A DNA stretch of 64,000 nucleotides, from NCBI RefSeq assembly GCF_002901995.1, contig NZ_PPQN01000024.1, positions 1-64,000 of the forward strand. Reading direction: 5' to 3'. Origin of the DNA: Staphylococcus coagulans. GTDB taxonomy: Bacteria; Bacillota; Bacilli; Staphylococcales; Staphylococcaceae. Shown piece by piece: positions 10,769 to 20,959 of this stretch (position 1 is the stretch's first letter; every line of letters starts with the position of its first letter). Under the pieces are notes generated by a model, which saw only the letters and a program-made list of their open reading frames with translations, did not search any database and was not told where the DNA came from. A program made the translations under genes and the position numbers.

Positions 10769-11819
10769 CACCTTTCTCTAAAAATATTAATAAATAATAT
10801 TGTTGTTCGACTTCGCCACCCATTTCTTGATATTTTTTACTTAACATCCGTGAGCGGTGAACATCTGAATTAATCCAACTATGAACGAGAGATGGAACAT
10901 CATTGAAATTATAACCTACATTTTGCGATACGGATTGATAATGTAAATCTGTTTTGTTAACAAGGTCGTTTAAGTTACTTTCTGTAAATTCTGTATTAGC
11001 AAGATCTCCAGAATTAAATAAATCAACAGTTGCAACATCTTCTAAAGTCTGATTCACTTTTAATGGTTGACGCCCATTTAGTTTGCGAATTTCATTGGTT
11101 AGCTCATACAATGTCAATCGTTGGTTCACATTTTGATCTGAAGGCTTATCTTTTGCGTCCTCCTTATCCACTTCTTTAGAGCTACTATTGTTTTGGGCAT
11201 AAGGATTGATATCTGCTAATGCTTCTTTGTCGAGATAACGAATACCGATAACTTTATTTCTTTGTTGATCAATAAAGACTTGCGCATAAATATTACCGAA
11301 TTGGATAAGAGACTGCGTTTTAATGTCTTTATCAGATAATTCATAATGATAATTTTGATTTTTTACGGTAAATTCAGGCTCAGTGTTTATTGAATATGAA
11401 TTAAATAGATTCGACGCTGTTTCATTGATTTTGATAGGACCTGTTTCATTTTGAGATTTCTCCCCCGTCACATAAACCGATTTCACTTTATTGTGTTTTG
11501 TTAAAAACAACATATAACGGTCGTTATCTTTAAAAACAAAACATTTATAATCTTTCTGATATGAATAGATGCGATCCGCGATACCGTATCGATCCATAAC
11601 ATGTTGAATCGGCTTACCCATTAAAGTTCCGACACCTCTCGTTAATTTTGGATTTTCACCTTCATTTTTTTTAATATGCGGCGTCTTTTCTTTCTTTGTC
11701 GTTGTAGATTGATTCGGATTTTCTAGAACATCAAATTCTAACTTTGGCGAATAAAAAAGATACACTAAAAACCCTACTAACAATAAAACTGCAACTACTT
11801 TTAAAACTTTACTTTTCAT
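10749..11819 (-). CDS. Membrane-anchored CAP-domain protein (YlbC-like)
   Basis: A 356-residue extracytoplasmic protein. One N-terminal membrane segment (residues 6-24) is followed by a Lys/Glu-rich linker, a CAP-associated domain (about 60-200, with GTLMGKPIQHVMDRYG) and a C-terminal CAP/SCP domain (about 235-350) with LTNEIRKLNGRQPL and the final SDVHRSRMLSKKYQEMGG. Bacillus YlbC has the same build. The function of bacterial CAP proteins is mostly unknown. It is followed by ricF, which it overlaps, with GGGAGGATAC before the ATG. Confidence 0.85.
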   Translation of the reverse strand: MKSKVLKVVAVLLLVGFLVYLFYSPKLEFDVLENPNQSTTTKKEKTPHIKKNEGENPKLTRGVGTLMGKPIQHVMDRYGIADRIYSYQKDYKCFVFKDNDRYMLFLTKHNKVKSVYVTGEKSQNETGPIKINETASNLFNSYSINTEPEFTVKNQNYHYELSDKDIKTQSLIQFGNIYAQVFIDQQRNKVIGIRYLDKEALADINPYAQNNSSSKEVDKEDAKDKPSDQNVNQRLTLYELTNEIRKLNGRQPLKVNQTLEDVATVDLFNSGDLANTEFTESNLNDLVNKTDLHYQSVSQNVGYNFNDVPSLVHSWINSDVHRSRMLSKKYQEMGGEVEQQYYLLIFLEKGDEESVR

Positions 11820-12251
11820 TGTATCCTCCCTTCACCTATGCTTGTCGTCTATATAACGAACTTTGTCATTTTGTATAATCTGTAATATTGGAAATACGTA
11901 TTTTCAATGCTACAATTATTAATTTGAACTATTAGGATTCAAAACAAATATATTAATGAGTTAAAAACGCCAATATTAAATGTATGTCTGTCACTCTCAT
12001 CAAGTCGCTAGAGTCGTAAACTTTAATTGATTAACAAATGACATTACTATCACAAAATGCATATTGTAAAATCGTCGTGCTTTTTATACCATCATTTCAA
12101 TGCCTTAGTCGTTTAAAAGACAATCGTATTTATTTTAACAAAACAATACCCTTTGTGAGAAAAAATTAACCCCAAATCCATTCCATCATTTAACACGCGT
12201 GTCTCAAATTTCAAAAATGACTAAAACGCCATAGTCGAAAAATAAGCTAAA
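11820..12251. other. Long AT-rich spacer upstream of the CAP gene
   Basis: This is upstream of the CAP-domain gene and downstream of ctaM. It should contain the CAP gene promoter; a TATATA element lies near 11852, without a clear -35 partner. I see no open reading frame with a ribosome binding site and no marked repeat. Confidence 0.4.
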
Positions 12252-12305
12252 AAGAGCGGAACAGAAATCTAAAGTCACAAAGTAGATTTCGATGCTCCGC
12301 TCTTC
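12252..12305 (-). terminator. Terminator of the ctaBM unit
   Basis: A long imperfect hairpin: AAGAGCGGAACAGAAATCTA on the left arm pairs with TAGATTTCGATGCTCCGCTC on the right, with an 11-base loop. On the minus strand it ends in CTCTTTTTAG. It belongs to a family of related hairpins in this window (see findings). Confidence 0.85.
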
Positions 12306-12347
12306 TAAAATAATGCGATTGGTCTTAAAGAGGCTCAATCAAAATAT

Positions 12348-12809
12348 TTAAAGCCCAAATGTTGCTTTAATTAGAGAAGTTGTTTCTCCACCAGGATAAA
12401 GAACATATAAAAGAACATAAACAGCTACACCTGTAATAGCGGTAAAAAACCAAACTACCGATGCAATAGGCCCCACTTTTCTATGTACATTGTATTTGTC
12501 TCTTAATCCCGTAATAATTTGTACTAAACCTAACACACCACCAACTGTGGCAAGTGTAATATGAAATATTAGAAAAATCGTGTAATAAACTTTGACGGAA
12601 GCAGGCCCACCAAAAGCAGTGTTACCGATAAATATCGTACGACTCGCATAAATTAGAAAGAACGTCACTGCAAACACTGCTGCCCATAGCATTGTTTTTT
12701 TATGCTGCTCGATGCGACGTTTCCATATCAAGCGCCAACCTATCGCAACTAATATGGCACTGATAACAATACACGTCGTACTTATTGTAGGTAAAATAGG
12801 TACATTCAT
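12348..12809 (-). CDS. ctaM: CtaM, DUF420 membrane protein for aa3-type oxidase
   Basis: A 153-residue protein with four predicted membrane helices, DUF420 family. In S. aureus CtaM is needed for function of the haem-A-containing quinol oxidase. Conserved histidines lie in the helices (EQHKKTML, FHITLATVGG, NVHRKVG). I chose the ATG at 12809, since GAGGA is 9 bases upstream; an in-frame ATG three codons earlier directly abuts it. It follows ctaB by 27 bases and belongs to the same transcript. Confidence 0.88.
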   Translation of the reverse strand: MNVPILPTISTTCIVISAILVAIGWRLIWKRRIEQHKKTMLWAAVFAVTFFLIYASRTIFIGNTAFGGPASVKVYYTIFLIFHITLATVGGVLGLVQIITGLRDKYNVHRKVGPIASVVWFFTAITGVAVYVLLYVLYPGGETTSLIKATFGL

Positions 12810-12836
12810 GATATTCATTCCTCACTCGTAATCTTT

Positions 12837-13748
12837 TTAAATCATTTTAATTAAAGAGATAACGACAACAAGAGCAAAAAACAGAACGAGGTAATTTAAA
12901 GAATAGATAAACATCTTTGTTGCCCATTTTGTTTGATTCGTTGACGTTTTAAAACTTGTCAATCCTAATAATATCCACCCGATATTCAATAATGATGCTA
13001 AGACAATAAATACACTACCTAATTCGTGCATTAAGAACGGAAGTGGCAAGAGTAAAACCAACCACAAAAACATACCTAAACGTGTACGCTTAAATCCTTT
13101 AACAGACGGCAACATAGGAACTTGAGCCATCGCATATTCATCTTTACGCTTAATTGCGAGTGCATAAAAATGAATAGGTTGCCAACAAAATACAACTAAA
13201 AATAATGCCCATGCCATCAAGCTAAGTTCGCCGTTGATTGCAACCCATCCAATTAAAGGTGGTACCGCTCCAGGGAAACTGCCAATGACAGTATTCCATG
13301 TTGTATGACGTTTTGACCATATAGAATAAAATGACACATAGCCGACAATACCTGTTAAACCAATCACGCCAGCCGGCATATTAATCATAAACAATAAGAT
13401 TTCACCAACAATCATCATTCCAAAACTTAATAGAAGTAACTGACGGTTTGAAATACGATCGTTAACGGTCGGTCTATTTTGTTTACTTGGCATCACTTGG
13501 TCGATATCTTGGTCATAATAATTGTTAAGTGCACATGCGCCTCCCATTACGAGTGTTGACCCCAACATCATAATAATAATTTGCGGAATAGAAGCTAAAA
13601 ACGCATGATGAGACATCACAATCGCTAACCAAGCACCCGCAAATGAAGGAATTAAGTTGCCTTGAACAAGACCTAACTTAATAATTTGTTTCAGTTCCTT
13701 ATAAGTGATGCGGCCGGAAGTGTGTGATATAACTTCTGACTTTGCCAT
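12837..13748 (-). CDS. ctaB: Protohaem IX farnesyltransferase (haem O synthase)
   Basis: CtaB attaches a farnesyl group to haem B, giving haem O for the terminal oxidases. The 303-residue start at 13748 ([12 protein letters not shown]) has AAGGGGGGG upstream and equals the S. aureus length. The UbiA-type prenyltransferase shows the Asp-rich [19 protein letters not shown] motif, the second conserved stretch [20 protein letters not shown], and about nine membrane helices. It is divergent from ctaA, the next enzyme in the pathway, so the 216-base gap probably carries both promoters. Confidence 0.95.
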   Translation of the reverse strand: MAKSEVISHTSGRITYKELKQIIKLGLVQGNLIPSFAGAWLAIVMSHHAFLASIPQIIIMMLGSTLVMGGACALNNYYDQDIDQVMPSKQNRPTVNDRISNRQLLLLSFGMMIVGEILLFMINMPAGVIGLTGIVGYVSFYSIWSKRHTTWNTVIGSFPGAVPPLIGWVAINGELSLMAWALFLVVFCWQPIHFYALAIKRKDEYAMAQVPMLPSVKGFKRTRLGMFLWLVLLLPLPFLMHELGSVFIVLASLLNIGWILLGLTSFKTSTNQTKWATKMFIYSLNYLVLFFALVVVISLIKMI

Positions 13749-13894
13749 CAATTCCCCCCCTTTTTTCAAATAACATATACACCAATGATATATGAAAGGC
13801 GTAAGAATGACCAGTTTAAATAAGAAAAATTTGTGACACTTTATCGACATTCTGAAAAACTTCACTCTAAAACCACATTTTTATGGAAGCTTTT

Positions 13895-13903
13895 TGATAT
13901 AAT
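13895..13903 (+). promoter_or_regulatory. Extended -10 promoter of ctaA
   Basis: TGATATAAT contains a perfect TATAAT with the TGn extension. It lies 62 bases before the ctaA start in the ctaB-ctaA divergent region. No consensus -35 is present at 17 bases. Confidence 0.6.
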
Positions 13904-13964
13904 GGCAGTAATGTAAATTAATAAAAATGATTTACTATTTTATGTAATAGTGGGGTGTTTGAGA

Positions 13965-14873
13965 TTGTTTAATAAGCGAAACCTAAAGTGGCTAGCTGTC
14001 GTATCAACATTGATAATGACTTGGGTTCAACTTGGTGGTGCACTCGTTACAAAAACGGGCTCAGAAGATGGATGTGGATCTGACTGGCCACTATGCCATG
14101 GTGCTTTCTTGCCCCAAAATCTACCTATAGATACCATCATTGAATTGAGTCACAGAGCAGTATCTGGTTTATCAGTGATATTTGTAACATGGCTCGTCAT
14201 TACCGCTTGGAAAAATATCGGTCATATTAAAGAGGTAAAACCTTTAAGTCTTATTAGTATCGGTTTCTTACTTATTCAAGCTTTGGTAGGGGCTGCTGCT
14301 GTCGTTTGGCAACAAAATGATTATGTTTTAGCACTACATTTTGGTATTTCGTTAATTAGTTTTTCATCAGTCTTTGTTTTAACATTAATTATTTTTGATT
14401 TAGACCAAAAATATGAAGCGAATAAGGTACATATTAAAAAACCACTTCAAGTATACACTTGGGTGATGACTATCATTATTTATTTAACCATTTATACAGG
14501 TGCACTTGTACGACACACGGATTCTAGTCTCGCATACGGTTCATGGCCTATACCATTTAATGACATTGTCCCACATGATGTACATGATTGGGTACAACTC
14601 GCTCATAGATTTATGGCACTGATTGCCTTTATCGCAGTCCTTGTTGCTTACATTCATGCGGTCAAATATTATCCGAATATCCGAACAATCCAATACGGGT
14701 ACACTGCAAGTTTTATACTGATTATTTTACAAGTAACAACTGGGGCATTATCTATCGTTACAAACGTTAATTTAATCATTGCATTATTCCACGCCTTATT
14801 TATCACGTTGCTCTTTGGACTAATCAGTTATTTCCTTCTACTTATATTGCGGTCAAATCGCGGAGAACAATAG
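13965..14873 (+). CDS. ctaA: Haem A synthase
   Basis: CtaA converts haem O to haem A by oxidising the C8 methyl group in the membrane. The 302-residue protein has eight predicted helices in two related halves. It shows the Cys pair of the extracytoplasmic loop ([12 protein letters not shown]) and conserved haem-ligand histidines ([32 protein letters not shown]). I chose a TTG start at 13965, because GGGGTG lies at good distance and the N-terminus [10 protein letters not shown] then matches S. aureus. The haem genes serve the respiratory oxidases; cydAB is at 44-46 kb. Confidence 0.93.
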   Translation: MFNKRNLKWLAVVSTLIMTWVQLGGALVTKTGSEDGCGSDWPLCHGAFLPQNLPIDTIIELSHRAVSGLSVIFVTWLVITAWKNIGHIKEVKPLSLISIGFLLIQALVGAAAVVWQQNDYVLALHFGISLISFSSVFVLTLIIFDLDQKYEANKVHIKKPLQVYTWVMTIIIYLTIYTGALVRHTDSSLAYGSWPIPFNDIVPHDVHDWVQLAHRFMALIAFIAVLVAYIHAVKYYPNIRTIQYGYTASFILIILQVTTGALSIVTNVNLIIALFHALFITLLFGLISYFLLLILRSNRGEQ

Positions 14874-14905
14874 CACAATTTGCAACTAATCATTTTATTT
14901 AACAT

Positions 14906-14948
14906 AAAAGCTAATTCCCTTTTTAAAAGTTGGGAATTAGCTTTTTTA
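14906..14948. terminator. Two-way terminator between ctaA and pyc
   Basis: The arms AAAAGCTAATTCCC (14906-14919) and GGGAATTAGCTTTT (14932-14945) are perfect complements, followed by further T. It separates the convergent ctaA and pyc. Confidence 0.88.
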
Positions 14949-14977
14949 TTGTAGAAATCGCTACAACTCGAAATATT

Positions 14978-17900
14978 TTATGATTCTGCTTCTATCTCAA
15001 TAAGTAAGTCTTGAGATTCAATACTGTCATTAGCTGAAACATGAACTTTTTTGATTGTTCCTTTAAAAGGTGCTTGTATAGTAGTTTCCATTTTCATAGC
15101 TTCACTAATAATCAATGACTGTCCTGCCTCAACTTGCTCACCTTCAGCTACTTTAACTTCTATAATTGTCCCCGGCATCTGTGCACCAATATGTGATGAA
15201 TCTGTTTTATCCGCTTTCGGTTTCGCTAGATGAGAAGCTTGAATGTTTTCATCTTTCACTTGAATACGACGCGCTTGACCATTCATATCAAAGAAGACAG
15301 TTCGTACACCATTTTCATCAGGATTTGTAATTGTTTTAAGTTGGATAATTAAAATTTTACCTTTATCAATCTCAATTTCTATTTTTTCATTATCTCTCAT
15401 GCCGAAGAAGAATGTTGGTGTATCTAAAATAGCAACATTACCAAACTGCTCATACGTTTTAACATATTGCTCGTACACTTTTGGATATAGCGCATAACTA
15501 ATGAGATCTTGCTCTGTCACCTTTTCTTGTTGCTTTTCTTGCAATTCTTCACGGAGTGCATCAAAATCGATTGGCTCTAAATATTCACCAGAACGCTCAG
15601 TGAGTGGCGCTTGTCCTTTCAATATAACACGTTGCAAATCCTTATTGAAGCCATTAACAGGTTGCCCAATCTCACCTTTAAAAAATGACACAACAGATTC
15701 TGGAAAATCTAATTTATGCCCTTGAGAAACAACATCTTTTTCGTTCAACTCATTTTGAACCATATAAAGCGCCATGTCACCGACAACTTTTGAAGATGGC
15801 GTTACTTTAACAATATCACCAAATAAGAAATTCACGCGACGATACATGTCTTTCACTTCACTAAAACGTTCACCTAAACCTAAGCTTTTAGCTTGTTGAC
15901 GAAGATTTGAATATTGGCCACCTGGCATTTCATGTTGATAAATTTCCGTATGTGGCGATTTCATATCACTTTCAAAATCACTATAGTATGGACGTACTGC
16001 ATCCCAATAATGAGAAAGTGTTTCATGACCTTCGATGTCCATACGAATCTTACGCTCAAAACCACTCATTGCGTAGTAAATTGAGTTACTACTTGGTTGA
16101 CTCGTCAAACCTGACATCGCAGCAACCGCAGTATCAATAATATCTACGCCAGCATCAATAGCTTGCTTGTATGTTAAAATGCCGTTTCCACTTGTATCAT
16201 GTGTATGCAAATGAATAGGAAGATTAACTGCTGACTTCAGTTCACCAATTAATTCGTATGCAGCTCTCGGTTTTAATAAACCAGCCATATCTTTAATGGC
16301 TAACATATGGAAGCCTTCTCTTTCGAGTGTCTGTGCCATCTTCACATAATAATCTAACGTATAAACATTCGAACGTTTTGGGTTTAAAATATCGCCTGTA
16401 TAACAGATCGTCCCTTCTGAAATTTTGCCTGCTTTTTGAACCGCTTCATTCGCAATTTTCATTTGCTCTACCCAGTTGAGTGAGTCAAATATTCTAAAGA
16501 CATCAATACCCGCTGCAGCACTTTCATCAACAAACTTTTGAATGACATTGTCTGGATAATTTTTATATCCTACAGCATTTGACGCACGTAATAACATTTG
16601 AAATAGTACATTCGGTATCGCTTTTCTTAATTTATCTAAACGTTCCCACGGATTTTCTTTCAAAAAGTTATAGGCTACATCAAATGTAGCGCCGCCCCAC
16701 ATTTCAAGTGAAAAATTGTCTTTCATCACATTGGCTGTTTCAGGCGCAATTTTCAAAAGATCATGTGTCCGCACGCGTGTCGCTAATAAAGATTGGTGCG
16801 CATCTCTAAACGTCGTATCTGTTAATAGGACTTCATCCTGCGCTTTAACCCAATCCGCAACAGCTTGGGGACCTTTCTCATCTAACAACTGTTTCGTCCC
16901 TCTTAACTGGGCAATTGCTTTCATATCAAAAGTAGGAATATCAGGGTGTTCAAAATTTGGTTTTGGTCGTTTCTCTACATTCGGAAAACCATTTATTGTA
17001 ACATTACCGATATATTCTAATGTTTTTGTACCTCTGTCACGCGAAGGTTGAATCACAAATAGCTCTGGTGAAGCTTCAAGAAACTTCGTTGTGTAATCGC
17101 CAGATGCAAATTGGGCATGATTAATGACGTTACGCAAAAATGGGATATTCGTTTTTACACCCCTAATACGCATTTCTTGTAATGAGCGCTCCATCTTTTC
17201 TCGTGCTTCCTTATAACTGATGGCGTGTGTTGATACTTTAACAAGCAATGAATCATAATAAGGTGAAATTTCTGCACCTTGGAATGCATCACCTGCATCT
17301 AAACGAACACCAAAACCACCACTTGAGCGATAAGCTACGATGCGACCCGTATCAGGCATAAAATCTTGAGTAGGATCTTCAGTCGTGATTCGACATTGTA
17401 TTGCATAACCTAAAGTATGAATCTCATCTTGGCGGGGCATTGCAATCGCTTCATCATGTAGAGACTCACCGTCAGCAATCAAAATTTGTGTTTTAACAAT
17501 ATCAACACCTGTAATCATTTCAGTAATCGTATGCTCAACTTGAACGCGTGGGTTTACTTCTATAAAGTAAAAATCGTCACCAGAAACTAAAAATTCAACG
17601 GTTCCTGCGTTGACATATTTAATCTTTTTCATTAAATCGACTGCCGCATCACAAATACGCATTCTTAATGACGTCGATAAACTTACAGAAGGTGCCACCT
17701 CTACCACTTTTTGATGACGACGTTGGACTGAGCAGTCTCTTTCATATAAATGAATGATATTGCCTGCCTCATCACCAATGATTTGTACTTCAATGTGTTT
17801 TGGATTATCAATAAATTTTTCAATATAAACTTCACTATTACCAAATGACTTTTCTGCTTCGGACTTGGCACGTGTAAAGGCTTCTTCAAGTTCTGATGCT

Positions 17901-18427
17901 TCTTTTACAATTCTCATCCCTTTACCGCCACCACCGCTTGTCGCTTTAATCATTAACGGGAAGCCTGCTTCTTCCGCAAATGCTTTAGCTCGTTCAAAAT
18001 TATCAACCGGGCCATCTGTTCCCGGTATCACGGGTAGCTCTGCTTTAATGGCTGTTTCACGGGCTTTGACTTTGTCACCAAACATATCTAAATGTTCGAG
18101 GTGCGGTCCAATGAAGATAATATCTTCTTCAGCACATCGTTTTGCAAAATGCATATTTTCACTTAGGAAGCCATAACCCGGATGAATAGCATCAACATCT
18201 GCATCTTTTGCCACTTTAATGATGCGTTCAATATTTAAATAACTTTCTGATGGCCCAAGATCTTCGCCAACTAAATACGATTCGTCTGCTTTGTATCTAT
18301 GTAATGAACTCATGTCTTCTTTTGAATATATTGCAACCGTCTGAATGCCTAACTCTGTCGCCGCTCGGAAAATACGAATAGCAATTTCACCACGATTAGC
18401 TACTAATAGCTTATTGATGCGTTTCAT
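14978..18427 (-). CDS. pyc: Pyruvate carboxylase
   Basis: This biotin enzyme carboxylates pyruvate to oxaloacetate, filling the TCA cycle. The 1149 residues have the complete alpha4-type order: biotin carboxylase (1-450; ATP-grasp GGGGKGMRIV, NPRVQVEHT), carboxyltransferase (about 530-800; LLTDTTFRDAHQSLLATR, HTHDTSGN), the allosteric/PC-OADA region, and a C-terminal biotinyl domain with EAMKMET, the biotinylated Lys at about 1112. AGGAGG precedes the ATG. It is a single-gene unit downstream of ftsW, oriented the same way, as in S. aureus. Confidence 0.98.
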   Translation of the reverse strand: MKRINKLLVANRGEIAIRIFRAATELGIQTVAIYSKEDMSSLHRYKADESYLVGEDLGPSESYLNIERIIKVAKDADVDAIHPGYGFLSENMHFAKRCAEEDIIFIGPHLEHLDMFGDKVKARETAIKAELPVIPGTDGPVDNFERAKAFAEEAGFPLMIKATSGGGGKGMRIVKEASELEEAFTRAKSEAEKSFGNSEVYIEKFIDNPKHIEVQIIGDEAGNIIHLYERDCSVQRRHQKVVEVAPSVSLSTSLRMRICDAAVDLMKKIKYVNAGTVEFLVSGDDFYFIEVNPRVQVEHTITEMITGVDIVKTQILIADGESLHDEAIAMPRQDEIHTLGYAIQCRITTEDPTQDFMPDTGRIVAYRSSGGFGVRLDAGDAFQGAEISPYYDSLLVKVSTHAISYKEAREKMERSLQEMRIRGVKTNIPFLRNVINHAQFASGDYTTKFLEASPELFVIQPSRDRGTKTLEYIGNVTINGFPNVEKRPKPNFEHPDIPTFDMKAIAQLRGTKQLLDEKGPQAVADWVKAQDEVLLTDTTFRDAHQSLLATRVRTHDLLKIAPETANVMKDNFSLEMWGGATFDVAYNFLKENPWERLDKLRKAIPNVLFQMLLRASNAVGYKNYPDNVIQKFVDESAAAGIDVFRIFDSLNWVEQMKIANEAVQKAGKISEGTICYTGDILNPKRSNVYTLDYYVKMAQTLEREGFHMLAIKDMAGLLKPRAAYELIGELKSAVNLPIHLHTHDTSGNGILTYKQAIDAGVDIIDTAVAAMSGLTSQPSSNSIYYAMSGFERKIRMDIEGHETLSHYWDAVRPYYSDFESDMKSPHTEIYQHEMPGGQYSNLRQQAKSLGLGERFSEVKDMYRRVNFLFGDIVKVTPSSKVVGDMALYMVQNELNEKDVVSQGHKLDFPESVVSFFKGEIGQPVNGFNKDLQRVILKGQAPLTERSGEYLEPIDFDALREELQEKQQEKVTEQDLISYALYPKVYEQYVKTYEQFGNVAILDTPTFFFGMRDNEKIEIEIDKGKILIIQLKTITNPDENGVRTVFFDMNGQARRIQVKDENIQASHLAKPKADKTDSSHIGAQMPGTIIEVKVAEGEQVEAGQSLIISEAMKMETTIQAPFKGTIKKVHVSANDSIESQDLLIEIEAES

Positions 18428-18447
18428 TTTATAAGCCTCCTAAATAG

Positions 18448-18483
18448 TTCGAAAATTCGAAAAATACAATATTAATTATAACA
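18448..18483 (-). promoter_or_regulatory. pyc promoter and tandem TTCGAA boxes
   Basis: On the minus strand TGTTATAAT (18475-18483) is an extended -10 with perfect TATAAT. Just downstream, two TTCGAA palindromes lie two bases apart (18448-18453 and 18456-18461), between the likely transcript start and the AGGAGG. They may be an operator or only AT-rich coincidence. Confidence 0.5.
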
Positions 18484-18684
18484 AAAATAGCTCAGTATTT
18501 TAAAGTGTCAAGTTTAAAAATCATTTGTATTTTAAAATCAACTATCAAAATTACGATAAATAAAACTTATCATTTACAATAATTTATACAAATAGATAAA
18601 ATCATTTTATCTGTTATCGTGATTGATGTCAAAAAGAAAAGTGATCTTTAATGGCGTTTGCCATTGTATAAAGCTTTTTAAGAT
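18484..18684. other. AT-rich spacer upstream of pyc
   Basis: Between the pyc promoter and the ftsW terminator. A TTGACA lies near 18507 (minus), but it is 25 bases from the TATAAT, too far for a normal promoter. No gene is seen. Confidence 0.35.
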
Positions 18685-18738
18685 ATAAAAAAAGTGCATA
18701 AAAACGATATTTAAAATTAAAATTTCGCTTTTATGCAC
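18685..18738 (-). terminator. Terminator of ftsW
   Basis: On the minus strand GTGCATAAAAGCGA pairs with TCGTTTTTATGCAC, and is followed by TTTTTTTAT. It ends transcription of ftsW before pyc. Confidence 0.85.
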
Positions 18739-18773
18739 ACATGCTTTTAAATTTGTGAAGTTCTTTGAGATGG

Positions 18774-19994
18774 CTAGATTTTATTTTGCTTTTCATAATA
18801 ACGTTGCTTTGCATCGTCGTATTTAATTTGTTTGGCAACAATTAAAAGTAATCCCATCGCAGCACTTAAGCTGAGCATAGATGAACCACCAAAACTAATA
18901 AATGGAAGTGGCACACCTGTTAATGGAATTAAGCCTGAGATACCGCCTAGATTAACAAATGATTGTAAGGCAATATAACTTGCAATACCTACACAAACTA
19001 ACTTATAGAAATATGATTTTGTTAGTGATGCAAGCTCAAAAGCGCGATAAACGATAAAGAAAATCAAACCGATTACCAAAAACGCACCCACCAAACCAAG
19101 TTCTTCACATATAATAGCGAATATAAAATCGGTATGGGGTTCAGGTAAATAACCCAGTTTCATAATACTATTTCCAAGGCCTCGACCAAACAAGCCACCG
19201 TTACCTATTGCTAATAGTGAGTTAGAAAGATGGTAACCTATACCTGATTCATAGTTAAATGGATTTTCCAACGCGCTAAATCGTGCAGTCAAGTATGAAG
19301 GTAAAACATTAATTCTAAAAATAACAATAATGATAATGACTACAATTAATGCCCCTAAAGCGTAAGAACCAATCTTAATTAGGTTTTTGACACCAATACC
19401 TGAATAAACGATAATACTAAAAAATATAGCACCAGTGAGTAACGTTTGACCTACGTCTTTTTGTAAAAGGACGAGACCTAAACAAAAACCTACAAATAGG
19501 ATTGGCCATAAAATAACAGAAGGATTTCGCTGAATTTCGAAACGCTTTCTTTCTATAATATATGGAACATATAAAATAATTGCGATTTTTAATAACTCAG
19601 AAGCTTGTAAATTCATAAATCCTAAATTCAACCAACTTTTAGAACCGTTAATTTCAGATCCAAATGCAAGTGTCGCAAAAAGTAAGAATATAATCATCGC
19701 CATCATGCCGAGTTGTACATTACGTTTTTTTAAGATTTTAACATCCATAATGTAAGCCATGAAGAATACAATACTAAAACCCATCAATACGTAAATAATC
19801 TGTCTTGTATAAAAATATGTTCCAGCCACCGGTCTACCGCCTGTTAAAGTTCCTCGTGTCGCAGCTACCATACTTGCACTGTAAACCATTGTTAATCCAA
19901 TAAAGCAGAGTACAAGATATGTAATTAATAATGGAAAATCGATATATTTAGAGGATCTCAAAATATATCGAAATAATCTTTTCATATTATTCAT
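18774..19994 (-). CDS. ftsW: FtsW-type SEDS peptidoglycan polymerase
   Basis: A SEDS-family membrane glycosyltransferase that polymerises lipid II at the division septum with a partner class B PBP. The 406 residues contain about ten membrane helices. Conserved SEDS features are GSEINGSKSWLNLGFMNLQASELLK, LLQKDVGQT, the large loop with LPEPHTDFIFAIICEELG and the end GVPLPFISFGGSS. The position beside pyc and ylaN is that of S. aureus FtsW, not RodA. Two ATG codons (19994, 19985) are possible starts behind GGATGAAT. Confidence 0.92.
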   Translation of the reverse strand: MNNMKRLFRYILRSSKYIDFPLLITYLVLCFIGLTMVYSASMVAATRGTLTGGRPVAGTYFYTRQIIYVLMGFSIVFFMAYIMDVKILKKRNVQLGMMAMIIFLLFATLAFGSEINGSKSWLNLGFMNLQASELLKIAIILYVPYIIERKRFEIQRNPSVILWPILFVGFCLGLVLLQKDVGQTLLTGAIFFSIIVYSGIGVKNLIKIGSYALGALIVVIIIIVIFRINVLPSYLTARFSALENPFNYESGIGYHLSNSLLAIGNGGLFGRGLGNSIMKLGYLPEPHTDFIFAIICEELGLVGAFLVIGLIFFIVYRAFELASLTKSYFYKLVCVGIASYIALQSFVNLGGISGLIPLTGVPLPFISFGGSSMLSLSAAMGLLLIVAKQIKYDDAKQRYYEKQNKI

Positions 19995-20064
19995 ATGTTA
20001 ATTCATCCAATTCATCGCACTTACGATGCGAAAAACGTGCTACACTTTGTACCGATAGCAAACG

Positions 20065-20340
20065 TTAGACACGTGTAAATGCTTCGTGTAATTTTGATAA
20101 TTCTTTTTCTAAACGTAACATTAGCTTTTTGCCATCTTCTTCACTCACAAGGCCAAGGTTGACTGCAAAATCAACTTCTTTTTGTAAGCCGTACATTTGT
20201 GTATCTAAAACTTCCTCATATAAAGGACATTGAGGTAATGTTAAATTATCTATTTGAACTTTAATTAGTTGCAAAATACGTTCTGCATCTTTATTCAACT
20301 GGTCATATGCAACATTGCTCATATGTTGTTGCTTACTCAT
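20065..20340 (-). CDS. ylaN: YlaN, iron(II)-linked modulator of Fur (UPF0358)
   Basis: A 91-residue helical protein of the UPF0358 family. In S. aureus and Bacillus, YlaN has been reported to bind Fe(II) and interact with Fur, relieving Fur repression. The conserved core [27 protein letters not shown] and the C-terminus [14 protein letters not shown] are clear. It lies upstream of ftsW with the same orientation and may be cotranscribed with it. It is divergent from the unknown gene at 20476. Confidence 0.9.
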   Translation of the reverse strand: MSKQQHMSNVAYDQLNKDAERILQLIKVQIDNLTLPQCPLYEEVLDTQMYGLQKEVDFAVNLGLVSEEDGKKLMLRLEKELSKLHEAFTRV

Positions 20341-20475
20341 GACAGCGTCCCCCCATAAATTTTCTTTTATAGTAAAAATTTTATCTTATCGGATATTAAA
20401 AAGCAAGTAAATTTAGTATGCCTCATTCCTAAGTATGATAAAATGAAATTAGCTAAATTGAGGGAGTGTTTAACA

Positions 20476-20958
20476 ATGATTCAGATTAAAGGTGCTGTTA
20501 AATTTCCAATCACGCTTGATAGTACGACTTGGATTTTTGACGATCGAAAAGTAACATTAGAAGATTTAGAAAAAGGCGTCTTTGAAGGTCAAAAACCGAT
20601 TCAATTTGATGATAATAGAGAATGGAATCGAGCTATATTAGAAGGCCAAACCAATCCACCTACACTAAACTCTGAGATTGATTATAAAAAGCGCGCTGTG
20701 TTACAAGGTTCATTTGCTATTAATATGACACCCTTTTTCAAAAATGCAGAGCCTCTTAAAGAGGCCACTATTATTCGTCTGTCTAATGCGGAATCTCATA
20801 TCGATATCCCTTTTGAACTTCTACCTTATCTCTTTTTCCAATTTGCCAAAGAAGGCAAACGTTTATATGAAGATAATGGCATCGACAGCTTTGTTTACAC
20901 AGTAGAAGATGGCTATCAATATGAATTCAAGCATGTGACTCATATCGAGGTGCGTTAA
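20476..20958 (+). CDS. Conserved Firmicute protein of unknown function
   Basis: A 160-residue soluble protein, start at 20476 behind GAGGGAGTG. I know the homologue only as a staphylococcal hypothetical next to ylaN. It begins MIQIKGAVKFPITLDSTTWIFDDRKV and has a mixed alpha/beta pattern, with no signal peptide or catalytic motif I recognise. Its stop is directly followed by ylaI, whose ribosome binding site lies inside its last codons, so both are translated from one mRNA. Confidence 0.75.
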   Translation: MIQIKGAVKFPITLDSTTWIFDDRKVTLEDLEKGVFEGQKPIQFDDNREWNRAILEGQTNPPTLNSEIDYKKRAVLQGSFAINMTPFFKNAEPLKEATIIRLSNAESHIDIPFELLPYLFFQFAKEGKRLYEDNGIDSFVYTVEDGYQYEFKHVTHIEVR

Positions 20959-20959
20959 T

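Noticed and set aside
14978-18427. Several long open frames antisense to pyc (for example 60-111 codons on the plus strand)
   Set aside because: They lack ribosome binding sites and recognisable protein patterns; they mirror the codon structure of pyc.
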